Of a stretch of 64,000 bases of DNA, positions 50,011 through 58,058 are shown in pieces (the first letter of the stretch is position 1; every line of letters begins with the position of its first letter). The notes beneath the pieces are model-generated. The model had not been told where the DNA came from. It did no database searches and saw only the letters and a program-made list of their open reading frames with translations. The stretch lies in contig MGRG01000006.1 in NCBI GenBank assembly GCA_001798075.1, positions 1 through 64,000 of the forward strand. The letters run 5' to 3'. The position numbers were made by a program, and so were the translations under genes. The stretch is from Deltaproteobacteria bacterium RIFCSPHIGHO2_01_FULL_43_49. Lineage in GTDB: Bacteria; UBA10199; SPLOWO2-01-44-7.

Positions 50011-50574
50011 GTGAGTTTATTTAAAAGAATAAAGAAAGTTCTGACAATTCTTCCCCATACCCTACGGGATACTGTTTTAAATAAGATTGAAATTCGCAAA
50101 GAGAACCGTTTCGTTCATGGGAAGAAGATGGACGCCAGTTATGATCCTGAGACAGGTCGTATCCTCATCTGGGGACGGTTAAATGCACCTGACATTGATT
50201 TAATCATTATTTTAATGCACGAGATCGGTCACCTTTTCTTTCATCAAATTTTAGAAATACCAGAAAGAAGAGAATGGTTTAAAATTCATGCAGAGGAAAA
50301 TCTTGATTTTGAACTCAAAAAGGAATACGATTCCGTCCAGATTCCAGAGGAGGTGTTCTGCTGCGCTTTTTCGTTGGTCGGATTGGAGATTTGGTTTGAA
50401 AAAAATCATATGAAAGACAAAGCAGCAAAATTAAAAATGAAATTTGAAAAGGAAGCGCCCAAAACTTCCACATTTGTAAGAAAGATATTCAACCAGCAAT
50501 CAAAAGATATTTTCCATTCCACGGTGAAACGTATTAGAAAATGGGTTGAAGAAGCAACAGGTCCCTTAAAGTAG
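50011..50574 (+). CDS. Putative zinc metalloprotease-like protein
   Basis: This 187-residue protein has the motif LMHEIGHLFFH (HExxH), followed ~55 residues later by an acidic helix (IPEEVFCCAFSL) that could hold the third ligand. The arrangement recalls ImmA/IrrE-type or SprT-like peptidases, but no confident family match can be made. It is rich in Lys and lacks membrane segments. Translation seems to start at GTG 50011. Confidence 0.6.
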   Translation: MSLFKRIKKVLTILPHTLRDTVLNKIEIRKENRFVHGKKMDASYDPETGRILIWGRLNAPDIDLIIILMHEIGHLFFHQILEIPERREWFKIHAEENLDFELKKEYDSVQIPEEVFCCAFSLVGLEIWFEKNHMKDKAAKLKMKFEKEAPKTSTFVRKIFNQQSKDIFHSTVKRIRKWVEEATGPLK

Positions 50575-50589
50575 TTAATCTAAAAATCT

Positions 50590-51453
50590 TCAGAGGAGTT
50601 GTTCGGGGTTTTCTAAGAGGTTTTTTAAATAGCCGCCTGCTTTGCCCGCTAAATAACCATCAACGATTCGGTGATCGACAGTTGCGGTGATATGGACAAT
50701 GGGTTTGACAACAACTTGACCGTTTTCCACGACAGCTTGATCTGTAATGACTCCCACCACAAATACGATAGGTGTTCTGCTAAAAGGAACGAGTGGGGCC
50801 CAGGCCGTTTTGATTCCAAACATTCCAACATTGGTAATCATGGCTCCCCCGAACGGGTCTGGAGGCAATTTTAGAAAAAATGGGCTTAAGTTTAAATCGT
50901 AGCCAATATAGGCTAGGCATTTCATCACCCATTTTAAAAGAAATGGTGGCAAAAATTTCAGGGACATTTTCGATTGTTTGAGATTGGGATCATCCCCCGC
51001 ACGTATTTTTTGGGTTTGTTGGTTGAGTTCATCGGCAATTTGGTCCAGTGTTTTTTTGTGGGCATCGCGAATTTTAGCTCCGGAAAGATCTGGGCGGCCT
51101 TTTTCCTGCCAAAAAACTTGCACAAAAACATCCACGTTATCTCTCAAATAAATTTTGTTTCTTCGGATGATGACGTTGGTATCCGGGAATTCTGCCAGCA
51201 TTTTGGCAACCCCTTTGACAATGAAGTGCGTGATTGTTAACTTTTCGTTCGATTCTGTTTTGAGTTTTTCAAGCAGCGCGAGGGCCTTTGTCATGTCGAT
51301 TTCCATTTCGCCATAGGAAGAGGGGTCGCCAGGTTTTTCCCAAGTCGCGAGCGAAATTTTGCGCCACGTGGAAATATTTTTTAAGGGCCTGCATTCAACA
51401 TTTTTGCGGAACATGGTCTTTGAGTATCTACTTGAATACGGAATAAGGGTCAA
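50590..51453 (-). CDS. 2-oxoacid dehydrogenase acyltransferase-like (catalytic domain only)
   Basis: This 287-residue E2-type acyltransferase fold has [14 protein letters not shown], the catalytic [15 protein letters not shown] (DHRxxDG) and a final [11 protein letters not shown]. The lipoyl and E1/E3-binding domains normally present are missing, so it is not a standard dehydrogenase-complex subunit. It may be a stand-alone acyltransferase. No E1 or E3 gene is near. It lies head to head with the tRNA-Ala gene. Confidence 0.85.
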   Translation of the reverse strand: MTLIPYSSRYSKTMFRKNVECRPLKNISTWRKISLATWEKPGDPSSYGEMEIDMTKALALLEKLKTESNEKLTITHFIVKGVAKMLAEFPDTNVIIRRNKIYLRDNVDVFVQVFWQEKGRPDLSGAKIRDAHKKTLDQIADELNQQTQKIRAGDDPNLKQSKMSLKFLPPFLLKWVMKCLAYIGYDLNLSPFFLKLPPDPFGGAMITNVGMFGIKTAWAPLVPFSRTPIVFVVGVITDQAVVENGQVVVKPIVHITATVDHRIVDGYLAGKAGGYLKNLLENPEQLL

Positions 51454-51469
51454 ATATATTGAATTTCAT

Positions 51470-51545
51470 GGGGTGGTAGCTCAGTTGGGAGAGCGCGTCG
51501 TTCGCAACGACGAGGTCGGCGGTTCGATCCCGCTCCACTCCACCA
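51470..51545 (+). tRNA. tRNA-Ala (CGC)
   Basis: The acceptor GGGGTGG pairs with CCACTCC and contains the G3-U70 pair that defines alanine identity. D arm TAGCTCAGTTGGGAGAGC, anticodon stem-loop CGTCG-TTCGCAA-CGACG with anticodon CGC, and T arm GTCGGCGGTTCGATCCCG follow. CCA is encoded at 51543-51545. Confidence 0.96.
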
Positions 51546-51551
51546 AATGAT

Positions 51552-52382
51552 TTAAGGTTTGTATTTTTTTCGCAACAAGGCAAATTCTTGGTGAAAATTG
51601 GCAATCCACCTTTGAACAAATTGCCCTTCCTCAAAGAGGGGATTGAGGTCCGCCGCAAGATCCCCGGGTTTTATTTTAGATACTATTTCTTCGAGTTTGT
51701 CGAAAGCGCCACGAACAGTATATTGTCCGCGAGTCTCTTTTAATCTGTCCGGGTTCGGCGCGACTCCTTTTTGCATATACCAAATCAAATCGTAGTAATC
51801 CCGTCCTTTGATCTTGATGCCGGTTTTCCCTTTTTCCCACACGCGCTCCAAACAGGCTGCCATTTTGCCGGCCATCAGCGTGGGAAGATCATAATGTTTG
51901 ATGACAAAACTGAACCGGTCTTCCGATAGGGTTCTCGGTTCGGTATGGTATTTCCTGTCTGTCGGATTCACTTCCACCTTAATATTCAAATTTTCGGCTT
52001 CATGGGATGAAAGGCCGAGTTGATAAAGCACCGGAAAACGAAGCTCCACGCGATTCACACCACTCCCCGGCGTGAAGGTTTTGAGTTGCTTATAGCCCAT
52101 TTTGTTAAAATAGTGTTGGATGTCATTTGCAAACTGTTTTTTATTGAACGGCTCCAGAGATTCAAAGTCGACATCTTCCGACATCCGGTTGATGTTGAAA
52201 CATTTCCTAAGACAATTCCCGCCGTAAAAAATCAGATTTTGATATCGGGGACTGTTGTAGATGAAATCGAGAATATAAAGCTGAATTTTTTCCTTGAGTT
52301 TTAGTCGGATGACATCCGGTCTTAAGTTCGTGCGCCGGCTTTCTTGTACAACCATCCCCAATTCATCCAATAGTGTGGCCAT
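51552..52382 (-). CDS. AbiEii-type nucleotidyltransferase toxin
   Basis: This 276-residue toxin belongs to the type IV abortive-infection AbiE system. The nucleotidyltransferase motif is [11 protein letters not shown] followed by MSEDVDFES with the catalytic acidic pair. A C-terminal [13 protein letters not shown] and [11 protein letters not shown] complete the family pattern. It probably transfers nucleotides to tRNA or another target to halt growth during phage infection. It overlaps the antitoxin gene by 20 bases and its stop lies just beyond the tRNA-Ala 3' end. Confidence 0.9.
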   Translation of the reverse strand: MATLLDELGMVVQESRRTNLRPDVIRLKLKEKIQLYILDFIYNSPRYQNLIFYGGNCLRKCFNINRMSEDVDFESLEPFNKKQFANDIQHYFNKMGYKQLKTFTPGSGVNRVELRFPVLYQLGLSSHEAENLNIKVEVNPTDRKYHTEPRTLSEDRFSFVIKHYDLPTLMAGKMAACLERVWEKGKTGIKIKGRDYYDLIWYMQKGVAPNPDRLKETRGQYTVRGAFDKLEEIVSKIKPGDLAADLNPLFEEGQFVQRWIANFHQEFALLRKKYKP

Positions 52383-53007
52383 GGGTTAATGCCTCCAGTT
52401 TGGGTAAAAATGCGATCATTTTTTTTATACCGCTTTTTTTAGTTATGCCGCAAAAAAGTTTTAGATCTTTGCTCTTCATGTTCATCCAGTTGAGGCGCAG
52501 TTCATCAATTTCTTTTTCTGAATCAAGATCGGTCATGCGCAAATAGAGATAATCAAACAGGGCCTTTGCAAGAGAAGCTTCATAGATCACATTTTTCCCA
52601 TAACGTTTCGTCTCAAATCCAAAAAACAAATCTCTTTTCACTGAATGGTAGTAAAAGGAACCAAGCTTATTCATATATTTCCGGGTTGTTTTAAGAATGA
52701 TAGACGTGATGGCAAATGTAGCTTCGGTTAACAAGTTGTACTTTTGAAGAACGTATTCCAGACTCAAGTAGGAGGGGATGACCAATTTGTTGGCAACCAA
52801 TTCAAGGTAGGCTGGGTCGTGCATCGAACGATCGACATAGGTTTTGGTGACATATAACCCATTTTTAAGTCTAAGGATCAGCCCATTCTTTGTCCATCGC
52901 TTGATATTCTGATTTAAGGCATCCGTCTTAGCCGGAGTAAAGGCCAAAAGGGCGGCCTTTGAGAAAAAAGGTAAAAGTTCTAAATTTTTTAGTATTTTTT
53001 CATTCAT
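52363..53007 (-). CDS. AbiEi-type antitoxin
   Basis: This 214-residue AbiEi-like protein has an N-terminal winged helix (TDALNQNIKRWTKNGLILRL, KNGLYV) and a C-terminal domain with YLSLEYVLQKYNLL and SLAKALFDYLYLR. In studied AbiE systems the antitoxin represses its own promoter by binding inverted repeats and also neutralises the toxin. A strong inverted repeat lies immediately upstream of its start, at 53013-53037. It is followed by the toxin with overlapping reading frames. Confidence 0.9.
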   Translation of the reverse strand: MNEKILKNLELLPFFSKAALLAFTPAKTDALNQNIKRWTKNGLILRLKNGLYVTKTYVDRSMHDPAYLELVANKLVIPSYLSLEYVLQKYNLLTEATFAITSIILKTTRKYMNKLGSFYYHSVKRDLFFGFETKRYGKNVIYEASLAKALFDYLYLRMTDLDSEKEIDELRLNWMNMKSKDLKLFCGITKKSGIKKMIAFLPKLEALTHGHTIG

Positions 53008-53012
53008 TCTGA

Positions 53013-53037
53013 TTTTAGTATTTTAAATATACTAAAA
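53013..53037. promoter_or_regulatory. Probable AbiEi operator
   Basis: TTTTAGTAT-(7)-ATACTAAAA is a perfect 9-bp inverted repeat 5 bases upstream of the antitoxin start. Further AGTATT/AATACT copies flank it at about 52991 and 53041. This fits autoregulation by AbiEi. Confidence 0.75.
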
Positions 53038-53074
53038 CCAGAATACTATAAAACCCGACTTTTGTCAAATTTGG

Positions 53075-53089
53075 CGGAGGGGGTGAGAT
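53075..53089. repeat. 15-bp copy of the tRNA-Ser 3' end
   Basis: CGGAGGGGGTGAGAT is identical to 53209-53223, the 3' part of the tRNA-Ser gene. The 119 bases between them hold inverted repeats but no gene. Confidence 0.8.
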
Positions 53090-53180
53090 GGTCCCGCCTC
53101 ACGGCAGGATCATCTTCTTCATTCTCCTTCGGAGAATTGCGGTCCGAACTCGGCATACGCCAAAGTTCTCGTCAGCTACC

Positions 53181-53215
53181 CCCTCCGTCCCGTCTCAGTA
53201 AGGCGGGACGGAGGG
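53181..53215. terminator. Hairpin overlapping the tRNA-Ser 3' end
   Basis: CCCTCCGTCCCG (53181-53192) and CGGGACGGAGGG (53204-53215) form a perfect 12-bp stem with an 11-base loop. The right arm includes the 3' acceptor strand of tRNA-Ser. It could end the tRNA transcript or act in processing. No T-run follows. Confidence 0.6.
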
Positions 53216-53295
53216 GGTGAGATTCGAACTCACGGAACCCGTAAGGGTTCAATGGTTTTCAAGACCATCCGTTTCAACCGCTCACGCACCCCTCC
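53209..53295 (-). tRNA. tRNA-Ser (TGA)
   Basis: This is a class II tRNA with a long variable arm. Acceptor GGAGGGG/CCCCTCC, discriminator G, anticodon loop CTTGAAA (anticodon TGA), variable arm AACCCTTACGGGTT and T loop GTTCGAATC are all present. CCA is not encoded. Confidence 0.94.
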
Positions 53296-53351
53296 ATGAA
53301 TCTGCACATTATATACTAGTTGAGGATGGGTAAAAGCCAAGTTTTAAAATA

Positions 53352-53378
53352 AAAAGCCCCGCTATTGGCGGGGCTTTT
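53352..53378. terminator. Intrinsic terminator
   Basis: AAAAGCCCCGC-TATT-GGCGGGGCTTTT is a perfect hairpin with A and T runs on both sides. It sits after the stop of the minus-strand gene at 53403 and can also act on the other strand. Confidence 0.9.
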
Positions 53379-53402
53379 GAATATCCCTCAGTCTATTTTA
53401 AA

Positions 53403-54029
53403 TTAGTCTTTGTCAACAGAAGTCAAGACGGGTCTGCGTCTATTCGCCCGCGCTAACTTGTCGGCTTCCACTTTTTCAATGCCTTTTAAATATTCGTTGG
53501 CACTTGCAATAAAGATTGGAAAGCCATCATGCATGATAAATTCAAAACGATAGCCTGGTCTGCCAGCTTGAGCAGGAAACTGCACGGTTGTTTTATCAGG
53601 AACGTCAGTATCACAGCCATTATATGTGTAAGTAAGGACTAAACCAGTTGCTTGATCTCTCATAGTATATTCATTGGTTTCCAATTTCGTTCTAGCTCCA
53701 TGTTGACGAATTGCTCTTAAGCAAGTTTCTTTTGCTTTTTTGGGCAATAAAGCAGCCAGCATAGGAGCTTTTTCAAAGGGAAGTGTTTTTGGCTCTACCG
53801 TCTTATGATCATGTCGATGTGCAAAAAGGGCATCGATCGCCTGCCGAAACACTTTGTTGAATTGAAAAGCAGGAACAAATTCTTTCTCCAGAGTTCTCTT
53901 AGCTGCTGGGTCAAAGGCAAACGAATTCTTCCTTTTACCCGTTGCGACCTCTTCTGCCAAGAAAAGAACGTTATTTGTCTTTTGGTTAACGCGTACTGTT
54001 CGTACCAACACACCTGCGGTTGCTGCCAT
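53403..54029 (-). CDS. Hypothetical protein
   Basis: This 208-residue protein without recognised family has a strong GGGAGG site before its ATG and a terminator behind it, so it is a genuine monocistronic gene. The basic N-terminal half contains KRTLEKEFVPAFQFNKVF. The C-terminal half contains FEFIMHDGFPIFIASANEY. It has no signal peptide or membrane helix. The structured three-way-junction element at 54101 is upstream, in its likely leader or promoter zone. Confidence 0.7.
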   Translation of the reverse strand: MAATAGVLVRTVRVNQKTNNVLFLAEEVATGKRKNSFAFDPAAKRTLEKEFVPAFQFNKVFRQAIDALFAHRHDHKTVEPKTLPFEKAPMLAALLPKKAKETCLRAIRQHGARTKLETNEYTMRDQATGLVLTYTYNGCDTDVPDKTTVQFPAQAGRPGYRFEFIMHDGFPIFIASANEYLKGIEKVEADKLARANRRRPVLTSVDKD

Positions 54030-54100
54030 TTTATCCTCCCAAATTGTGTTATGTTAGCTAGGTTAACAAAGTGTCGCTAAATGAATTTTGCGGCTACTTC

Positions 54101-54161
54101 CCCCACCACCTTTTATCGCCAAAGGCGATTGGTCTGTGAGACCAAAAAACAGGTGGTGGGG
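54101..54161. other. Compact three-way-junction structure
   Basis: The closing stem CCCCACCACCT (54101-54111) pairs perfectly with AGGTGGTGGGG (54151-54161). Inside are two perfect 6-bp hairpins: ATCGCC-AAA-GGCGAT (54115-54129) and TGGTCT-GTG-AGACCA (54130-54144). No gene is present. It could be a structured RNA element or a mobile palindrome. Confidence 0.75.
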
Positions 54162-54291
54162 TTCCGCTAGCGTTATTTTTTGCTCTTGAACAAAAGTTTT
54201 GCTCAAGCGCGGGCGCCATATAGAGGTAGGAAGCATTTCTTGTCAATATGATTTTGAAATTTTTGGTTTTGAAATTTTCTTTTGACAGAAT

Positions 54292-55116
54292 GTGTTACAA
54301 AGGGCTAGGCTTAAAACCGTGTTAAACAGACATTTCCAGGCCATTTTAGAAAAAAATTGGAGTGAGAAAAAATTCCTCTGTATTGGTCTCGACAGCGATA
54401 TTTCAAAACTTCCAAAAGGGACAACTCAACTTTCTTTCAACCAAGCCATCATCGAAGCCACACATGACTTGGTAGCTGCTTTCAAACCCAATGTTGCTTT
54501 TTATGAATCACAAGGGAGCAGTGGTTTTGAAGCTCTCAAAAAGACGATCGAATTTATTTTAGAAACGGCACCGTCAACACTCATTGTTTTAGATGCGAAA
54601 CGGGCTGATATCGGAAACACAAGTGCTTCTTATGCCAAAGCTGCCTTTGAAGAACTGAAAGCCGATTGCGTCACTCTCAATCCTTATTTAGGCCAGGAAG
54701 CGATCCAACCTTTTTTAGATTATAAAAATAAAGGTTCTTTCATTTTGTGCCGCACTTCCAACCCCGGAGCCAAAGAATTTCAAGATTTAAAAGTGGATGG
54801 CGAGCCACTTTATTTGAGAGTGGCCAAACAGGTTGCAACCCAATGGAACACAAACAAAAACTGTGGGTTAGTGGTGGGGGCGACCTATCCGGAAGAATTG
54901 AAAACAATCCGCAAAGCAGCCCCCGAATTGCCCTTTTTGGTCCCAGGGGTAGGTTCCCAAGGTGGCGATTTAAAACAGGTTTTAGAATTTGGTCGTAATA
55001 GTGCCGGAAACGGCCTTTTAATTAATCTCTCCCGTAGCATTCTTTTTGCCTCTAGTGGCCCCGATTTTGCCGAGTCAGCCCGAAAAGAAATTTTGAAAAC
55101 GACGCAACTTATTTGA
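54292..55116 (+). CDS. pyrF: Orotidine 5'-phosphate decarboxylase
   Basis: This 274-residue enzyme of pyrimidine synthesis, of the longer (type 2) form, converts OMP to UMP. CIGLDSDISKLP starts the barrel, the catalytic Lys-Asp network is LDAKRADIGNTSASYA, and PGVGSQGGDL is the phosphate-binding loop. The apparent start is GTG 54292, with a second in-frame GTG at 54319. No other pyrimidine gene is adjacent; it precedes the M20 peptidases by 37 bases. Confidence 0.94.
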   Translation: MLQRARLKTVLNRHFQAILEKNWSEKKFLCIGLDSDISKLPKGTTQLSFNQAIIEATHDLVAAFKPNVAFYESQGSSGFEALKKTIEFILETAPSTLIVLDAKRADIGNTSASYAKAAFEELKADCVTLNPYLGQEAIQPFLDYKNKGSFILCRTSNPGAKEFQDLKVDGEPLYLRVAKQVATQWNTNKNCGLVVGATYPEELKTIRKAAPELPFLVPGVGSQGGDLKQVLEFGRNSAGNGLLINLSRSILFASSGPDFAESARKEILKTTQLI

Positions 55117-55153
55117 GGATCTGCCGAAGTAACGGAAGAGCAATGGAGGTTTT

Positions 55154-56302
55154 ATGGGCATGGAGATGATGCGAGCTGCCTTGGCATCAGGCGTTCCAGT
55201 TTCAGAAGTTTTAGGAGGGGCTGCTCCTCTTAATGAATTAAGTGATGTTGTTGAGTCTGTGGAGCTTGTTGTAGCAGAAGAAGCCCGAAGAAATCTTGGT
55301 GTCTTTCAAGAAGCAGCAAGCCAACTGAAGAGGTTGTTGCGTGAAGGTGGAAGGCCTGCCCAGTTTTTGGCTGCGCAGAAGCTGTTAGAAGATACCACGC
55401 GTGGAATTAGTTGGAAACCTCAAGAAGCAACAATGCCATTGCCATCTAATTATCATTTGGCCTCTGCCTTAAACAGAGTCGATAGCAATGTCGGTAGAGA
55501 ACTTGGCCTTTTAGAAGAGCTAGTTGCTATTTCAAGTATCAGTTGTGAACCAGAAGAGGCTAAAGAGGTTCGTCACTCGGCAGAGTGGGTTGCCCAAAAA
55601 ATGCGTGAGGCCAACTTTGCCAATGTTCGCTTGTTAGAGGCAGAAGGTGTTCACCCCGCTGTCTATGGCGAAATCATAGTTGATCCCAACAAGTCGACCA
55701 TTCTTTTTTATGCCCATCATGATGTGATGCCGCTTGCCGATAATGGCAAAGGTTGGGAAACCGATCCTTTCAAAGCGATTGTTCGCAATGGGCGTCTCTA
55801 TGGCCGTGGTGCTGCCGATGACAAAGCCGGTTTTATCTCAGGACTTGCGGCAATAAAAGCATATGGGCAAAACTTGCCCGTCAACGTTGTTTTTTTGATT
55901 GAAGGGGAAGAGGAGACCGGTTCAGAAAATCTTGATCGATTGCTTGCCCAATTACCACCCGATTTGAAAATTGATGCGGCCCTTTTAGCAAATTCCGAAA
56001 ATAGTGAAGAGACTTCGGATCCTTGGGTAGGAGATTTCGAACATCCGATTACTAATGTTCTAGCAGGTGCCTTTGCGATGGGTTATGGACAACCTAACTC
56101 CGTTCTTGCGGGAACCGGAGGGAGTATCGGCTTTTTGCCCACGTTTAAGAAACGCTTTCCAAATACACCACTTTATTGCATTGGCATTGAAGATCCAGAC
56201 ACCAACGCACATGCAGCCAATGAAAGTCTCTCAATAAGCGATTTTTGGAGAACAATTCGCTCTTTAGTTTTCTTTTTTCACGCGATGGGTAACAGAACCT
56301 GA
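55154..56302 (+). CDS. M20-like peptidase paralogue lacking its dimerisation domain
   Basis: This is a 382-residue member of a tandem trio. Residues 1-~115 are an N-terminal extension without known family. The catalytic domain keeps FYAHHDVMP, GRGAADDKAGF and EGEEETGS, then jumps from LLANSENSEE directly to DPWVGDFEHP and the end motif HAANES. The ~190-residue lid/dimerisation domain of its neighbours is absent. The expected metal ligand Asp (D in LTDAAN and LADSEN) is Asn here. It is probably inactive or regulatory. The reading frame is intact. Confidence 0.82.
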   Translation: MGMEMMRAALASGVPVSEVLGGAAPLNELSDVVESVELVVAEEARRNLGVFQEAASQLKRLLREGGRPAQFLAAQKLLEDTTRGISWKPQEATMPLPSNYHLASALNRVDSNVGRELGLLEELVAISSISCEPEEAKEVRHSAEWVAQKMREANFANVRLLEAEGVHPAVYGEIIVDPNKSTILFYAHHDVMPLADNGKGWETDPFKAIVRNGRLYGRGAADDKAGFISGLAAIKAYGQNLPVNVVFLIEGEEETGSENLDRLLAQLPPDLKIDAALLANSENSEETSDPWVGDFEHPITNVLAGAFAMGYGQPNSVLAGTGGSIGFLPTFKKRFPNTPLYCIGIEDPDTNAHAANESLSISDFWRTIRSLVFFFHAMGNRT

Positions 56303-56309
56303 GGTTTTT

Positions 56310-58058
56310 ATGTCGGTTACCGCTTTATTTACCAATCCTGGAGTCGTTCAAACTCTTGGCCTGTCAGGCATCATGCAAGGCCTGGCCCCTACTAGGGAGC
56401 TAGGGGAAGTTGTTGATGGCTTGGAACATGCTCTGTTAGAAGCTGCTCCTCATTTTCAACCAAAATTCGCAGCTTCTGCAACCAGGCTTCGCAATCTTCT
56501 TGCGAGTGGTGGTTCTCCGACCAATTTTGCCAGCGCTCAAGAGCGATTAGCCGCTATTCTGGCTAAACTCAATGCAAAGCAAATTGATGCATTGATCAAA
56601 GCCACAGGTTGGGAACAATCTGGCAAACGTTTTGTCAGTGAAGATCCATCCATTGATGCAGAGACTATCAATCGTGCCATGGATAGGTTTGATGCCACGA
56701 TGGGGCTTTATCTTCGCAGCATCGCAAACTTTGTCAGGCTTCCAAGTATTAGTGCACCAGATTATCCTGAAAAAAATCTTTTCAAATCAGCTGAGTGGGC
56801 AGCCAGAAAATTAAGAGAGGTTGGCTTTAAAGTAAAAATTTTAAAAGAGGAAGGTGCCCACCCAAGTGTTTATGGTGAAATCATGGTTGATCCCAATGCA
56901 CCAACCGTCATTCTTTATTCCCATCACGATGTACAACCGGCAGAGGAGAAAGATTGGAAGACCGATCCTTTTAACACTATTGTTAAACAAGATCGCATGT
57001 ATGGAAGAGGAGCGGCAGATGACAAGGCAGGCTTCATGGCCAACTTGGCGGCTGTTGATTGTCTTAGAAAAGCCGGAAAGCTTCGTTGTAATGTTATCTT
57101 TTTTGTTGAGGGTGAAGAAGAAATTGGCTCCCCTCATTTGGCAACGCTGCTCAGAAAAATGCGACCCGATATTAAGGCAGATGTTGCCCTTCTCACCGAT
57201 GCCGCTAACGTAGAAAGCGGTTTACCGACCGATACCACCTCCACTCGTGGCCTACATCGACTTTTGGTCCGTGTTGAAACAGCAGAACATGAGCTTCATG
57301 CGGGCCTCTGGGGAGGAGCTGTCCCAGATGCCTATATGGCTTTAAGTCATATTCTCTCAACCTTGCAGCATCCAAATGGTGCACCCAGACTGGATGCGTT
57401 GAAACCACCTGTCATGTCTGAGGAGGTTCGTAAGGCAGTTGCTACTGTCCCATTTGATGAAGCCGGTTTTCGTAAGGCGGGCGGACTGAAACTCAACGTT
57501 CCCATTTGGGGTGATCCCGATCTTTCAGTAAATGCGAGGCTCTGGAGAGGTTATGTTCTCAATGTTTTGGCGATCGAGGGGCCGCAGACAAAAATCAAAA
57601 AAGCCTCTGGGAAAATTGTTCCCTGGGCAGAAGCCCTCCTTGAATTAAGAGTGCCGCCGGGCGGCGAAGTCAACGAAGCAGCGAAGCAGGTTGAAGAGGC
57701 TATTTTGGGTTTAAGAGAGAAAATGCCATGGTTCGATATTAAGGTTAGCTACCCAAAAGCTCCCATTGAACCATGGGAGGCTGATCTCAAGCATCCAATC
57801 GTTGGCACTTTAGCCAAGGCTTTATCAGTTGGTTATGGCAGAGAAACGGTTTTTGCCGGTTGTGGTGGAGGGATCGGTTTTCTCTTTGCTTTCAATGAAC
57901 TTTTTCCAGGGGTTCCTTTGATACCAATCGGTATTGAAGATCCAGATACAAGGGCACATTCAGCAAACGAAAGTTTAAACATTGCCGATTTTGGGGGAGC
58001 AACAAGAGGATTGATTGCCTTTTTAGGCATGCTTGGCGCATCCGTTAAAAGACAATGA
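56310..58058 (+). CDS. M20-family dipeptidase-like protein
   Basis: This 582-residue cytosolic zinc peptidase resembles PepV/CNDP-type dipeptidases. Metal ligands lie in YSHHDVQP, GRGAADDKAGF, EGEEEIGS, LTDAAN and HSANES. A full dimerisation domain (HAGLWGGAVPDAYMALSH, LRVPPGGEV) is present. The first ~130 residues are an unusual extension shared by all three paralogues. It starts 7 bases after the truncated paralogue and overlaps the next one by 4 bases. Confidence 0.9.
   Translation: MSVTALFTNPGVVQTLGLSGIMQGLAPTRELGEVVDGLEHALLEAAPHFQPKFAASATRLRNLLASGGSPTNFASAQERLAAILAKLNAKQIDALIKATGWEQSGKRFVSEDPSIDAETINRAMDRFDATMGLYLRSIANFVRLPSISAPDYPEKNLFKSAEWAARKLREVGFKVKILKEEGAHPSVYGEIMVDPNAPTVILYSHHDVQPAEEKDWKTDPFNTIVKQDRMYGRGAADDKAGFMANLAAVDCLRKAGKLRCNVIFFVEGEEEIGSPHLATLLRKMRPDIKADVALLTDAANVESGLPTDTTSTRGLHRLLVRVETAEHELHAGLWGGAVPDAYMALSHILSTLQHPNGAPRLDALKPPVMSEEVRKAVATVPFDEAGFRKAGGLKLNVPIWGDPDLSVNARLWRGYVLNVLAIEGPQTKIKKASGKIVPWAEALLELRVPPGGEVNEAAKQVEEAILGLREKMPWFDIKVSYPKAPIEPWEADLKHPIVGTLAKALSVGYGRETVFAGCGGGIGFLFAFNELFPGVPLIPIGIEDPDTRAHSANESLNIADFGGATRGLIAFLGMLGASVKRQ

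Noticed and set aside
53075-53223. attL/attR of an integrated element at tRNA-Ser
   Set aside because: The 15-bp copies enclose only 119 bases without an integrase or other gene; a tRNA-derived repeat is simpler.
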